64,000 bases of DNA from Arenicola marina (taxonomy: Eukaryota; Annelida; Polychaeta; Arenicolidae): NCBI GenBank assembly GCA_964019135.1, contig OZ025249.1, forward strand, positions 2,852,001-2,916,000, read 5' to 3'. This document shows positions 35,256 through 45,371 of this stretch, one piece after another. Both the position numbers and the translations under genes were made by a program. The notes below the pieces were generated by a model. The model saw nothing but the letters and a program-made list of their open reading frames with translations, ran no database searches and was not told the origin of the DNA. Numbering within the stretch: the stretch's first letter is position 1; every line of letters begins with the position of its first letter.

Positions 35256-35528
35256 AGAGAGAACAAATATCCCGGACGAGCCCCCAGGTCTTTATTTTCT
35301 ACGTCCGTCACCGCTGACCCGCACAACCAGACACCTTCCAGACACACGCAGACACCAAACCTAACTGGAATACAACACATGCCGCTCCCTGCAGCGAGAC
35401 AGCGAGCAAGCCCAAAACGTTGCCAGTGCAACCAACTCATGTTGAGCTCAACTGCAGGACCGGGCAGTGAGCAATAACAAAGATATTAGCAAAGATATCA
35501 ATACACTCTTGGTGTAATAATAGCGCAA
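35256..35528. other. No gene seen
   Basis: A short unique stretch between the array and copy 2 of the interspersed repeat. Confidence 0.35.
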
Positions 35529-36032
35529 GGTTACATGCATTTCAAGCATAGGCTTAGGACTTCGGATTTCTGATTCGGAGTAAATATCAGCTATACATAA
35601 ATATATTCAAGCAAAGAGAGGTCGGAGCCTATTATGTCATGTCTTTAATAATTAAATCAGCTGCCCCACAAAATTAACGAATAAATTATTCAATGTTAAC
35701 ACTGGATGTATACTTCAAATTAAAGTGAATTTATAAGAGACGGGCTAAATGCCTGTTGCCAAGCAGCGCGCTCTTGGTGACCGCCCATCGGCTGCTGTCA
35801 TAGTGAGTAGTTGTGACGTCAAAATGTTATAAACATGACGTCACAATGAGAGTTCCTAAGCAACCGAATGATATGCCACAAGCACGTGCATGGTATACGT
35901 CATCCCGCCAAATATATTCTTTATGGCAAGCCGAAGTGAGATTAATTTTCAATAATAATCTAGATGTATCCCCTCGAAATATCTGAATTCATAAATATAC
36001 GCTCGCATTTTTTAGGTAGCACCTATCCATAT
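35529..36032. mobile_element. Interspersed repeat, copy 2
   Basis: Same sequence and orientation as 15180-15727, with about 93-95% identity by eye and slightly shorter through small deletions near its left end. It ends with 'aggtagcacctatccat'. Non-coding. Confidence 0.8.
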
Positions 36033-36790
36033 TATCTTTGGCAATACAGCTCAAACTACAACTACAACAGTAACATGGCTTCTTACGGATAGACCGATCC
36101 TTACTCAGACATTAAAGTACTGTTACGACGTCATCCCTTTGTCTAAACTGTACATTAATGTTCAAGAATGTACTGCTTTAGCGAGCTGATTAATTGAGAT
36201 TGACTCAACAAGACTAAAAAAAACTATATTCCAGTTGAACAATCTTCCTTCAGTGTTACGAAATCGACAATCGCAGTCCAACTTTGGAAACTTTGTGTCG
36301 GAAGTTTCAACATGTTTGAATTTGGGACACAAAGTGTCCACATCATGATACATCTAAAGCAACCAAAACTGTTAGGTGTATCATGCATGGCCATTATGCG
36401 GGCCGTAAAACTACCCGACCAGAATGGCATCCGATCGAAAGATGGCCACTTGCTGGTCATGGCGCCGCATGGGGGAAAAACCGGGCCAGCAGAAAAGAAA
36501 ACGTGTCGCCAAGACAACAAGCATCAGTCCGAAGATATCGTAACTCAGATAACTCAGAAGCACAGTGAATAATGACGAAGTGAGCTTAAATATGCCGGAT
36601 GCATTAATGCCTACAATAAGTACATTATAAACCATTGAAATAATCAATCTGTTGTACTGTTATAATAATGAATATGGTCCTGTTTGTGAAAATAAAATAA
36701 GCTTAATTATTACAATGTGTCTCTTTACACTCGGCATCCAAAACTGATTAATCCGACCCGAGAACTGTGCGCCACCTATAGGGGCATTAA
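36033..36790. other. No supported gene
   Basis: An 86-codon frame at 36312-36572 ends shortly before an AT-rich, AATAAA-like region, but shows no splice or protein signal I can name. Otherwise nothing. Confidence 0.3.
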
Positions 36791-37182
36791 GAGAATCCCT
36801 GGCTTAGTGCAAAAGACAAAACGAAACGAAACGAAAGATATATAGAAAGAGTCTCTAAGCTCGACCCCCCACTAGAACCTGTCGATACCTCGCGAAGGAT
36901 GGCTTGGGACTCCCGCTTGCATGTCCCGCCAACCTGCACTGATTTACTCTCTGTCAACGGGAGTAGGTCCATACTTTCTCGCCCTTGCACTGAACTGCAG
37001 GCGTGCATGTGGGACCCCCTATGCAAATCTGCTTGACTGAATGTCTCGAAAGTTTTGGGCGCCAAGGCTGATCGATTGTGGGGGCCTTGTGTGTCCTCCG
37101 GGTTTCATATGTCCCTCGCCGTCGTTCTCTCCCCCTTCCCCCTACGTTGGGCCACGCTCTGCATGGGCCTTAAACTGAACCT

Positions 37183-37525
37183 CCAGGGGATATCCATAGG
37201 CCCTAACTCATCTGAATCCCTGACCCTGACCCCTAATTCCCAATCCCTGACTCCTAATCCCTGAGCCCTAAGTCAACCCTAATATCTGAGCCCTAATCCT
37301 CAAATCCTGACCTTTGATCAAACCCCTGACCAACAATCGCTGACCCACATCCCCAATCCCTGACCCTTAATCTCCGACCCTAACAATAATAAGGCCCTCA
37401 CAGACGTAGGGATCAGGGATTGGGGATTTGGGGTCAGCGAGAGGGTTAGAGATTAGCGGTCAGGGAATTAGGATTAGGAGTGAGGGATCAGGATGAGGGT
37501 TAGAAGTTAGGGCCTATGGATAGGA
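37183..37525. repeat. Foldback of degenerate CCCTAA/CCCTGA repeats
   Basis: The left half is a run of 'ccctgacccctaat'-type motifs and the right half is its inverse ('gatcagggattgggg'). The ends 'tatccataggccctaact' and 'agttagggcctatggata' pair perfectly over 18 bp. The motifs resemble telomere repeat CCCTAA but are too degenerate to be called telomeric. Confidence 0.7.
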
Positions 37526-37535
37526 CCCTCGGCTT

Positions 37536-37878
37536 AAAGTTGCATGTGGAGCTCTTTCCCGCCAAAACTAAAGAGGTCAAAATACGAATAAGAATCAGTC
37601 CTTGAATCATTCAAGATTGGTTTTGTCTGTACTCCACCCATGCCAGACTGCCAAATAGTGGCTCTTAGCCTGGCCTGTGATATCAATTTACCACAAATTT
37701 TCATTTCAGTGGTAAACGTCATCAGTTTGTGTGCTTCGCGATGCTTTGTTTTAAGTAGCAGTGCCGCGACAGAGTGCTGTGGTGTCGCGGGATAGACACG
37801 TTTGCCACACCACAGCCGAAACGCTATAAATTTCGCCTGGACTTAGTTTTGGCGGGAAAGAACTCGACATGCAACTTT
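37536..37878. mobile_element. MITE-like element with 34-bp inverted termini
   Basis: The arm 37536-37569 (aaagttgcatgtggagctc...) pairs with 37845-37878 with two mismatches. The inside of about 275 bp is non-coding. Confidence 0.7.
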
Positions 37879-38075
37879 ATGAGACACATAAGGCCAGGAG
37901 GACACATATGGCCCCTGCATACGTTCTCACTTCTCACCAGCCCTTATCTGCTTATGTACGATCACTGTTCCCCCACCCTGAACCGTCAGTCAAGGACACG
38001 CACGCACGCACGCACCGCGGTCTTTTCGTTTCGTTTCGTTCCGGTTCGTCTTTTAAACAAAGCCGAATCCCTTCT

Positions 38076-39082
38076 CAAACTTCGATATATCCAGAGTTGG
38101 GTACCACGATCAGGGCGATCGACCGCCTCATAATATTCAACTCTGGGCGACGAAATAGCTGAAATAGCCTACGTGGGAATAACCCGTAAATATCGAGGCA
38201 TAATAATTATCCTTCATTTATCAATATTTCACACTATTTAGAGTGGGCTGTTATTTCAAAATTAGGGTTAATTATTTAGTGGATATGCCCGCAACAAATT
38301 GTTCGCGGCGGTCGACCGTGCTCCGCAACTCAACCCCTGGTTATTCAGCGAGGCAAGTCCAGCGACATAATCTGCATCATAACATTATATGGGAGGAACG
38401 AGCTCCCTCTGCTGGCAGAGTGATTAAACCTAAACCAGGGCGCCACCTAGGGAATAACCCATGAAACGTGCCATGCTCTAAGTCAGGCTGCGATTTAGGG
38501 TGGGTTTAGCTGCGGGTTTTCAGGTGTAGATACTTACATATAATAGGCCTATAGCAAATATCATTTCAAGTTAATATAGGTTTCTTTTCGCGGATTTATT
38601 GGCATGAGTTGATTGGTGTCATTATGTCACGACTCACATGAGCGGGTAAGACTTAGGTGTTTTCAAAATCGATTCAAAGCAACCTTTTCCTGCGACACAC
38701 GCAGGAAATGGCAGCAGTCTCATTTTCGAGTAAGTTTAGGGCACAACATTTGCATTGTATTGAAAACACTTCTAGAAAACAAATTTGCCTTCACTCGACA
38801 GTCATAGTCAGCATAGTCTGAAAACAAGACATTACTATCGTCACGTAAGACAGTTGGCAATGGGACAAACTTGTCCCATTGCAAACTGCAAACGGCCTGA
38901 CTTACAGTTACAAACTGCAAAAGTTCAGGCCCTAGGCTAGGGCTAAAATAAGCCTTTAATATTTTGGTGTTTTGGTTTGAGCCTCAGAGCTTGCTTACCC
39001 TCTTGTTATATATAGGGTATACACAGGCCGTAAGACTTCCATCTCACGAACCGAGTGCCTGTGGAATAGGCACTAGCGTCTA
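38076..39082. other. No gene seen; short palindrome
   Basis: A 10-bp stem hairpin (caatgggaca / tgtcccattg) sits at 38858-38881. Nothing else is supported. Confidence 0.35.
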
Positions 39083-39408
39083 ACGTTAGGCTAGCTCTGA
39101 CATCAAAACCACCACCAAGGTGAAGGTTTTGAATAGCACAACACTTTTTGATGTAGAAAACAAGCATGGCAGCGTGCGCGAACTGAACTCTTAAATGGCA
39201 TATATTTCAGCTATTTTACCGGCTTTCGACTTCAGTAAAGGCGCCGGGAGTAAGAATACAGTTTGTAGATTGCAAAAATGTCAATATTTTAAGAATTAGT
39301 TGACACATTTAGTGCCGGGAGCTTTCGAAAGAACTCTACACAGAACAGTGTCGTGCTGTTCAAAACCTTAACCTTGGTGGTGGTTTTGATGTTAGAGCTA
39401 ACGTTAGG
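39083..39408. mobile_element. Foldback element with about 60-bp arms
   Basis: The arm 39083-39144 pairs with 39348-39408; the core 'catcaaaaccaccaccaagg' is perfect and the rest has few mismatches. The loop is about 205 bp and non-coding. Confidence 0.7.
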
Positions 39409-40047
39409 CTAGTCTTAGCCCAGAACCCTAGGCTGTATGGGCTGAGACACAGCCTAGTCGCATTCCATAGTAAAATTCTGGTCTGGAACAACCCCATTTC
39501 AGGGTTGTTTGACTTTGACCAAGTGTAGCTCTGATTCTCCTTTGCTGTGGGAAAAGTTTTATAACAGAAACAAACCCTAATCCTTTTCTTGTTACTTCCT
39601 GACAAGTAATCACTAATCACATAAGTAGCCTTTACTTGAAAGGCAAAAATAGTCCAGTCTGTCACCAGAAATTCACATGAAAACATGTGTTTTCACTGAC
39701 CCAATGACTGGGTCCCTGAACAATGAACCAATTTGCATGGCTTATGATATCATGTGATGACCTTGCACATGTGCAGTGAACAACTTCCTGTGAAAAAAAA
39801 ATGGTGGCATGTTATTGTCCATTTTTATGTCAGTAGGCAATTATAGCTACTTTTGAAGACTTTAACAACTTTAGAAGAGTTTATGCATCGTTAATTATAT
39901 ATAGAAAAGGACTTTTACATTGTTGAAACTAATTGTGACAGCTATACGTAAACAATTCAATTTGTCATGTGAAGTTTATTTTTTACTATAGAATGCTACA
40001 TGGCTATGATTCTTCAACCATAGCCATGGATTCATGGCTAGGCTAGT
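39409..40047. other. No gene seen
   Basis: AT-rich sequence. Near 40000-40030 a small hairpin (catggctatg / catagccatg) leads into the palindrome-rich block. Confidence 0.35.
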
Positions 40048-40690
40048 CTTGACACTTGTTCTTGTGACTGTACAGTTACAAGATGTTTCAGTACTGACTA
40101 GCTATGATCTCTCCAGCTTTAGAACGCTGGAGAGATCATAGCCTGCCTGAAAGTTCAGATGTTACAGTCTTGACACTTGTTCTTGTGACTGTACTTAAGT
40201 CAAAGTCTTAAATGATGTAGACTCACATTTCAGCCCATATTTTCCATTAAATTTGCAGTGATTTCATGTTAACACTTCATTGGCAGCAAATGCAATTTCG
40301 TAAACATACTAAAGCTCACGTCATAAGATGACGTAGTTGCCATGGCGCTGAACATGCTCTGAACAATAGATGCTCTATATTTGCACCAGCCACGCGCGCC
40401 ATGGCAACTATAGAGCCTTTTATTTTCTGACATGGGTTTTAGTATTTTTGCAATAGAGCGTCTGCTGCCAATGGAGCATTAGCATGAAGAAATATTGTTT
40501 GTATCATAAAAAAGGATAACATCGCAGTACAAATGTAAGTTGGGTATCATTAAAATTGCACAGTGTTGCTTTGTCCTGTTAGTTATCACGGAAAATAGGG
40601 GCCAAAACATGAGTCTATGGCATTTATGACTTTGACTTTAGTCGTTCCTAGTCAGTACTGTAACGTCTTGTTTTCAGGCTAGATGTAGCA
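40048..40690. repeat. Large imperfect palindrome with inserted perfect hairpin
   Basis: Arms of about 200 bp or more meet at about 40372. The inner 13 bp (gttgccatggcgc 40336 / gcgccatggcaac 40396) are perfect, while outer parts such as 'aagtcaaagtcttaaatg' pair with a few changes. Near the left end sits a perfect 16-bp stem with 8-base loop (40102-40141), flanked by a 26-bp direct repeat (40048 and 40169). It looks like a long hairpin MITE with a secondary insertion or duplication. Confidence 0.65.
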
Positions 40691-41189
40691 TAGGTTTCAA
40701 CTACAGGAAACCTAAGCGCCAGAGGGAGAGGGGGGTGTCAACCCCCTCCAGCGCTGGGGGTTCTTCTACCACCTGTATGAACAATACAACAATTGACTCA
40801 CCCAGCTGTTTTGGTCGACTGTTAGAAGTGGGGGTGTTAAGCCAGTCCAGCTGAAACTGTGCTCTGAGTACATATCAAAAAAACACAGATCCATTTGTTC
40901 TTACGGCCTTCGACAACAAACCATAGCACAGGAAGCCCCTTTTGGTGTGAACGCTGTGTTCGCTATAGCCCAGAATTAAGGTAGTAAAACCAGTCTAAAA
41001 CTATAGCAGCATTTATATAAACCAATACTTGACACATCTTACTAATAGAAATGGTGCGTACAGTCACATATGTTATACATTATCAAAACATGTATCACAC
41101 ATTCATACCCATGTAGTAGCTTGCTATATAGCCAAATATGTCAACATCTACTTAACTATTAAGATTAATTAAAATGACTCCAGACATTT
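40691..41189. other. No gene seen
   Basis: AT-rich sequence with no recognised feature. Confidence 0.35.
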
Positions 41190-41945
41190 ATTATAGTAAA
41201 CACTGGCATTTTGAGTATAAAAGAGATATTTTTACATTTATTTGGGACAACAAACCACCTAAAATCAATAGAGATACCATGATTGGTAATATTGAAGATG
41301 GGGCATCTGTATGCCAAGCTTTTAAATACATTATTAAAACCTAGTGAATTATGTGGATAAAATGTATCTGGGAAAATTTGGACACAAGTGATCTATTTAA
41401 AATGTTGTCCCTAAGCCTAATGCATCTTGCAAAGGACGAATTAGAATCCAAATTGTCATATCAGCTGTTAACTAAACCCTATAGTTTGTTCTATCAACAA
41501 ATGTTACAAATATGGTATGACTTTTATGCAGTTGAACCAGAGACCCAGGATATTAGGAATGAAAAGTTGTGAAATAACAAATTTATCATTAGTGCCAACT
41601 TGCCAGGGAATAAACATGAATTAAAATTTAAAGCCTGGAAAGACAATGGTATAAAACTCATAGGACACATTATAAATTAACTTGGAAACTTTTTTCAACA
41701 AAATCATATTAAAAGTGTATATAACATTGACATTCATCTGATGATGTATAACAGATAAAAAATGGTTGTAGATTAACTCACTAACCAGTCAACTAATATA
41801 TCAATCTCTCATAAAACAAGTCAGAAACCGCCCACCATCATTGCGATGTGGTTAGATGAATTCCCTTTCCTTGATGATAAAGACTTTGCTGTGTTTAAAA
41901 AACTTCCATATAAAGTGACACTCTCATCTAAGCTAACGTCTGTCC
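41190..41945 (+). mobile_element. Decayed L1/Tx1-like LINE, C-terminal part
   Basis: Shifting frames give FTFIWDNKPPKINRDTMIG, then FYQQMLQIWYDFYAVEPETQ and IRNEKL, a TGA in place of Trp, then NNKFIISANLPG, and finally MWLDEFPFLDDKDFAVFKKL. These are the 'fiW..k.prik...l' and following blocks behind the reverse transcriptase in L1/Tx1 elements. Several stops and shifts mark it as old. It is probably of the same family as 7905-8070. Confidence 0.7.
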
Positions 41946-42689
41946 TGGGGCCAGTGTGTATTCTCTATATATAATTGGCTATATATAGTGTATACAAACT
42001 GGCTCCAGGGCATACATCCATGGACTGTGTGCCTGAGGTGGTAACCATTGCAAATTGTGTGCAATACTGTAGTATTACTGGTAGTCTGTTAATAAAACCC
42101 GAGTGATTCCTAGTGTGCATTGCTAAACTTCTTTTCTCACTTGAATAACAAATTTCAGATTCTTTTGCAAAAGTGAACGAGATGGATCTGTTTCTATTTT
42201 AAAGTTAACATTTCAACAAAAGATAAACATTAGACAAGAGGGACTCTACACATTTGGTTGAAAATCTTTCAAGAGTTCAGAAGCAAGCACATTCTAACAC
42301 TAGTCTGTACTGCACAGCCCAGGTAGCTCATTCCATTCAGAGCCACAGACTTTTGATCAGGGTTATGCGTTAGAATATATAGTTCAGGGCCCCCTGCCAG
42401 TTCGCTTGTTAACATTTTGTTAAAATAGTACCTTTGAACAAAATGTGTTCATTGTCATATCTATTTCTTTATATCTGTTGTAGTTTAGCCTAAGACTGAA
42501 TTCATCGCCTTGCATTGACGGACCAGGGTGCAGACTGAACCATATCATAGGTAACATATAGTGTGAGAGGGAGCTCAGCCGACACACAACACTGAATGGC
42601 CAACGGTATACAGGAGAATAAACAGAGACTAAAACGTCAGCACATACTGATGATCAAATCTCATTGGATTGTAAACTAATTGTTTGCAA
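41946..42689. other. No gene seen; upstream of RING gene
   Basis: AT-rich sequence. A promoter or 5' untranslated exon of the RING gene should lie here or further left, but none could be picked out. Confidence 0.3.
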
Positions 42690-43415
42690 TATACTTCAGT
42701 ATGATGAGCCATATCTGTGTGTTTGCTATATACATCTGTATGATGAGCCGTATCTGTGTGTTTACTATATACTTCTGTATGATGAGCCGTATCTGTGTGT
42801 TTACTATATACATCTGTATGATGAGCCGTATCTGTGTGTTTACTATATACATCTGTATGATGAACCGTATCTGTGTGTTTACTATATACATCTGTATTAT
42901 GAGCTGTATCTGTGTGTTTACGATATACTTCTGTATGATGAGCCGTATCTGTGTTTACTATATACTTCAGTATGATGAGCCATATCTGTGTGTTTGCTAT
43001 ATACATCTGTATGATGAGCCGTATCTGTGTGTTTACTATATACTTCTGTATGATGAGCCGTATCTGTGTGTTTACTATATACATCTGTATGATGAGCCGT
43101 ATCTGTGTGTTTACTATATACATCTGTATGATGAACCGTATCTGTGTGTTTACTATATACATCTGTATTATGAGCTGTATCTGTGTGTTTACGATATACT
43201 TCTGTATGATGAGCCGTATCTGTGTTTACTATATACTTCTGTATGATGAGCCGTATCTGTGTGTTTACGATATACTTCTGTATGATGAGCCGTATCTGTG
43301 TTTACTATATACTTCTGTATGATGAGCCGTATCTGTGTGTTTACTATATACTTCTGTATGATGAGCCGTATCTGTGTTTACTATATACATCTGTATGATG
43401 AACCGTATCTGTGTG
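42690..43415 (+). repeat. 39-bp array with 271-bp higher-order repeat before the RING gene
   Basis: About 18 units of 'ccgtatctgtgtgtttacta' plus tatacatctgtatgatgag. A seven-unit block starting at 42692 recurs at 42963 with the same variants. The last unit runs into ccgtatctgtgtgtgtttcag, the probable acceptor at 43423 before the start codon, so the array unit resembles the intron end. Confidence 0.9.
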
Positions 43416-43439
43416 TGTTTCAGCGTTCCACGGGGAGCC

Positions 43440-45371
43440 ATGGCGGACATCGAACACCTGGTCACGTGCTCGATCTGCCTGCATCACTTTGACGTGGGGG
43501 GTCGGGCGCCCAAGTGCTTGCCCTGTACACACACTGTGTGTCTTCGCTGCCTGGCGACCATGTTGGATCAGAACCGAGGGCGGGACGTCGGCGTGGCGTG
43601 TCCGGAGTGTCGCCGCGTGCATCAGATCCGGAACGGGGCGGCCGAGAACCTTCCCAACAACGTCATGGTACTGCGGCTCATGACCGCTTGGAGCGCTGCC
43701 TCCGCCCCCGACATTAAGCCCCATCTGGCGGACATTGTTGAAGATCTCAAGGCCATGAGCCAGGAACTGGAAGGTCAGAGAGAACGGAATGACCTTGACC
43801 TTAGAGCGATGATGTCATCGATTGAGGTGGCGAAGGGAACTGTTGAGAGGCGCGTGGCAAGGTTAACGGCCGAGCTGAGCGCGAGACGAGGCGAGCTGCT
43901 GGAGCTGATCGAGGATGCGGCGGAGGAGCCGAGTCGGCGACTCGCCGCCTCAACCTCGGCGCTCGAGAAATCTCGAGAGTTATTGGTGAGGTGCGAGCGC
44001 CTCCTAGCGGAGGGTGGGTGCAGCAGGGACGTGCACGAGGTCGTCCTACGTGAGCAGACTGCGCTGAAGAGGACTTGGTCTCAGCTGTCTGCCGAGGTCG
44101 CTCCAAAGACAGTCACGGTTGACTTCGGTCAGACGCCTTCTCTGAGTAATATCGGGAGTCTCGGCTGCGTGTGGATTGGAGCCAGGACCGAGATTCCTGG
44201 CTCTGGGAATGTGTCGACGCCTGTTACAGAGGACAATCCCAATGACGTCACGCGGGAGGGGATTCCCAACAGTCCCCCGGGAGGCGATATCTCTAGTGAC
44301 CTCTCCTCTCGCGAGGTGTCTCTCACTGTTTCCAGTGGAAGGGACCCACTGGCAGGCGTGGTGCAGAACAGTGACGCGGACACTCACGGTGGTGATACCG
44401 CTCACGGTGGCGCTGATATTGCTCACGGTGGCGCTGACACCGCTGACGGTGGCGCTGATACCGCTGACCGTGGCGCTGATACCACTGACGGTGGCGCTGA
44501 TACCACTGACGGTGGCGCTTCCCTTTCCGGCGGCGGCCAGAGGGACTACTCTGGGCTGACAGAGCCGACGTGGAGCCTGACGCTGTCGGCGGCGGTGACT
44601 GGTCTGGCCGGCTGCCCGGACGGCTTCCTGGCGCTGGCCGGACCCAACAAGCTGAGGACCATGAACCTGGAGAACCAGACCGCCCCGTACTTCACACAGG
44701 GAGACTCCAACAGCCGCGAACTGGAATTCACCCCCAGCGCGCTGGCGTGCTGGGCCAGCGGGGACCTGGCCGTGCTGGAGCTGTCCAGCAAGCCTCCCTG
44801 CGCCCACGTCCTTCCCAGGCACTCTCTCAGCGGCCACCTGTTCACCGTGGAGCCGGACAGCCACAGCTGCCTAGCCGCCGCCGAGCCCGACCTCCTCTAC
44901 GTGACCAGCCCGCTGCCGGGCTCCATGCGGCGAGGGGTCCGCCTCACCGCCTTCGACCGCCAGGGCCGCCGCACCACCTGTCGCGCCCTCTACCTGCCGG
45001 ACTCGGTCGTCACTGACGCCACCGGCCGACAGGAGGCGCCACGCGGCATGGCTGCCATCGGCAACAGGCTGGCCTTGACCTTCAGGGACCACGTGGTCCT
45101 GTTGAGCCAGGAGGGCGCCATGTTGAAGCTGCTACACATGAGGGTTGACCGCCTGGGGGGGCCGTTGCTAGGCGACGGCGGCCTGCGGGGGGTCGCATCC
45201 AGGGGGCGCCACTTACTGGTGTCAGATGACAGCACACAAGCGGTCATAATTGTATCTGAGAGCGGAGACCGGTTACACAGAATAGCGGGCCTTGTCAGCC
45301 CGGGCCTCGTGACGTGGACCTCCAGTGGACGTATAGCCGTCAGCTGTACGTCACAGCTGAAAGTGTTCTGA
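43440..45371 (+). CDS. RING-finger, coiled-coil, propeller-like protein (TRIM/NHL-like E3 ligase candidate)
   Basis: 643 codons from an ATG in a good Kozak context (gagccATGg), 17 bases after a probable acceptor (tgtttcag). A C3HC4 RING is clear: C10, C13, C29, H31, C34, C37, C54 and C57. No B-box is seen. Residues of about 85-230 are rich in E, L and R and should form a coiled coil. Residues of about 316-362 are a 7-residue repeat (GGADTAH/D) encoded by an in-frame 21-bp minisatellite. The rest (about 370-643) has short beta-like stretches such as GFLALAGPNKL and GNRLALTFRDHVVLL, as in NHL-type propellers. RING proteins of this shape are usually ubiquitin ligases; the substrate is unknown. 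GC content is far above the flanks. The TGA lies inside the first unit of the 53-bp array that follows. The true 3' end may therefore differ (see 50221). Confidence 0.82.
   Translation: MADIEHLVTCSICLHHFDVGGRAPKCLPCTHTVCLRCLATMLDQNRGRDVGVACPECRRVHQIRNGAAENLPNNVMVLRLMTAWSAASAPDIKPHLADIVEDLKAMSQELEGQRERNDLDLRAMMSSIEVAKGTVERRVARLTAELSARRGELLELIEDAAEEPSRRLAASTSALEKSRELLVRCERLLAEGGCSRDVHEVVLREQTALKRTWSQLSAEVAPKTVTVDFGQTPSLSNIGSLGCVWIGARTEIPGSGNVSTPVTEDNPNDVTREGIPNSPPGGDISSDLSSREVSLTVSSGRDPLAGVVQNSDADTHGGDTAHGGADIAHGGADTADGGADTADRGADTTDGGADTTDGGASLSGGGQRDYSGLTEPTWSLTLSAAVTGLAGCPDGFLALAGPNKLRTMNLENQTAPYFTQGDSNSRELEFTPSALACWASGDLAVLELSSKPPCAHVLPRHSLSGHLFTVEPDSHSCLAAAEPDLLYVTSPLPGSMRRGVRLTAFDRQGRRTTCRALYLPDSVVTDATGRQEAPRGMAAIGNRLALTFRDHVVLLSQEGAMLKLLHMRVDRLGGPLLGDGGLRGVASRGRHLLVSDDSTQAVIIVSESGDRLHRIAGLVSPGLVTWTSSGRIAVSCTSQLKVF
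44380..44520 (+). repeat. 21-bp coding minisatellite in the RING gene
   Basis: About six units of 'ggtggcgctgataccgctga' plus c encode GGADTAD-type heptads. Variation is mostly in-frame substitution, so the repeat is kept as coding sequence and probably forms a flexible linker. Confidence 0.9.

Larger units (their letters stand above)
36791..38075. mobile_element. Outer inverted repeat enclosing nested foldbacks
   Basis: The left arm 36791-36837 (aaaagac...cgaaacgaaacgaaag) pairs imperfectly with 38022-38075 (ctttcg-type repeats, then gtcttttaaac). The 1.2-kb inside holds two further inverted repeats (37183-37525 and 37536-37878), so elements seem to have been stacked inside one another. Confidence 0.45.

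Noticed and set aside
33418-35477. Open frames of 600-680 codons on both strands
   Set aside because: They come from a 13-bp unit without stops in any frame. No start context, composition or splice evidence supports a protein.
36312-36572. 86-codon frame with some coding-like composition
   Set aside because: There are no splice sites, family resemblance or neighbours to support it, so it is only noted in the gap description.
37183-37525. Interstitial telomere
   Set aside because: The CCCTAA-like motifs are too degenerate and change to CCCTGA; a foldback element explains the head-to-head layout equally well.
44046-44864. 272-codon antisense frame in the RING gene
   Set aside because: It is a GC-rich shadow of the sense coding sequence, with no domain of its own.
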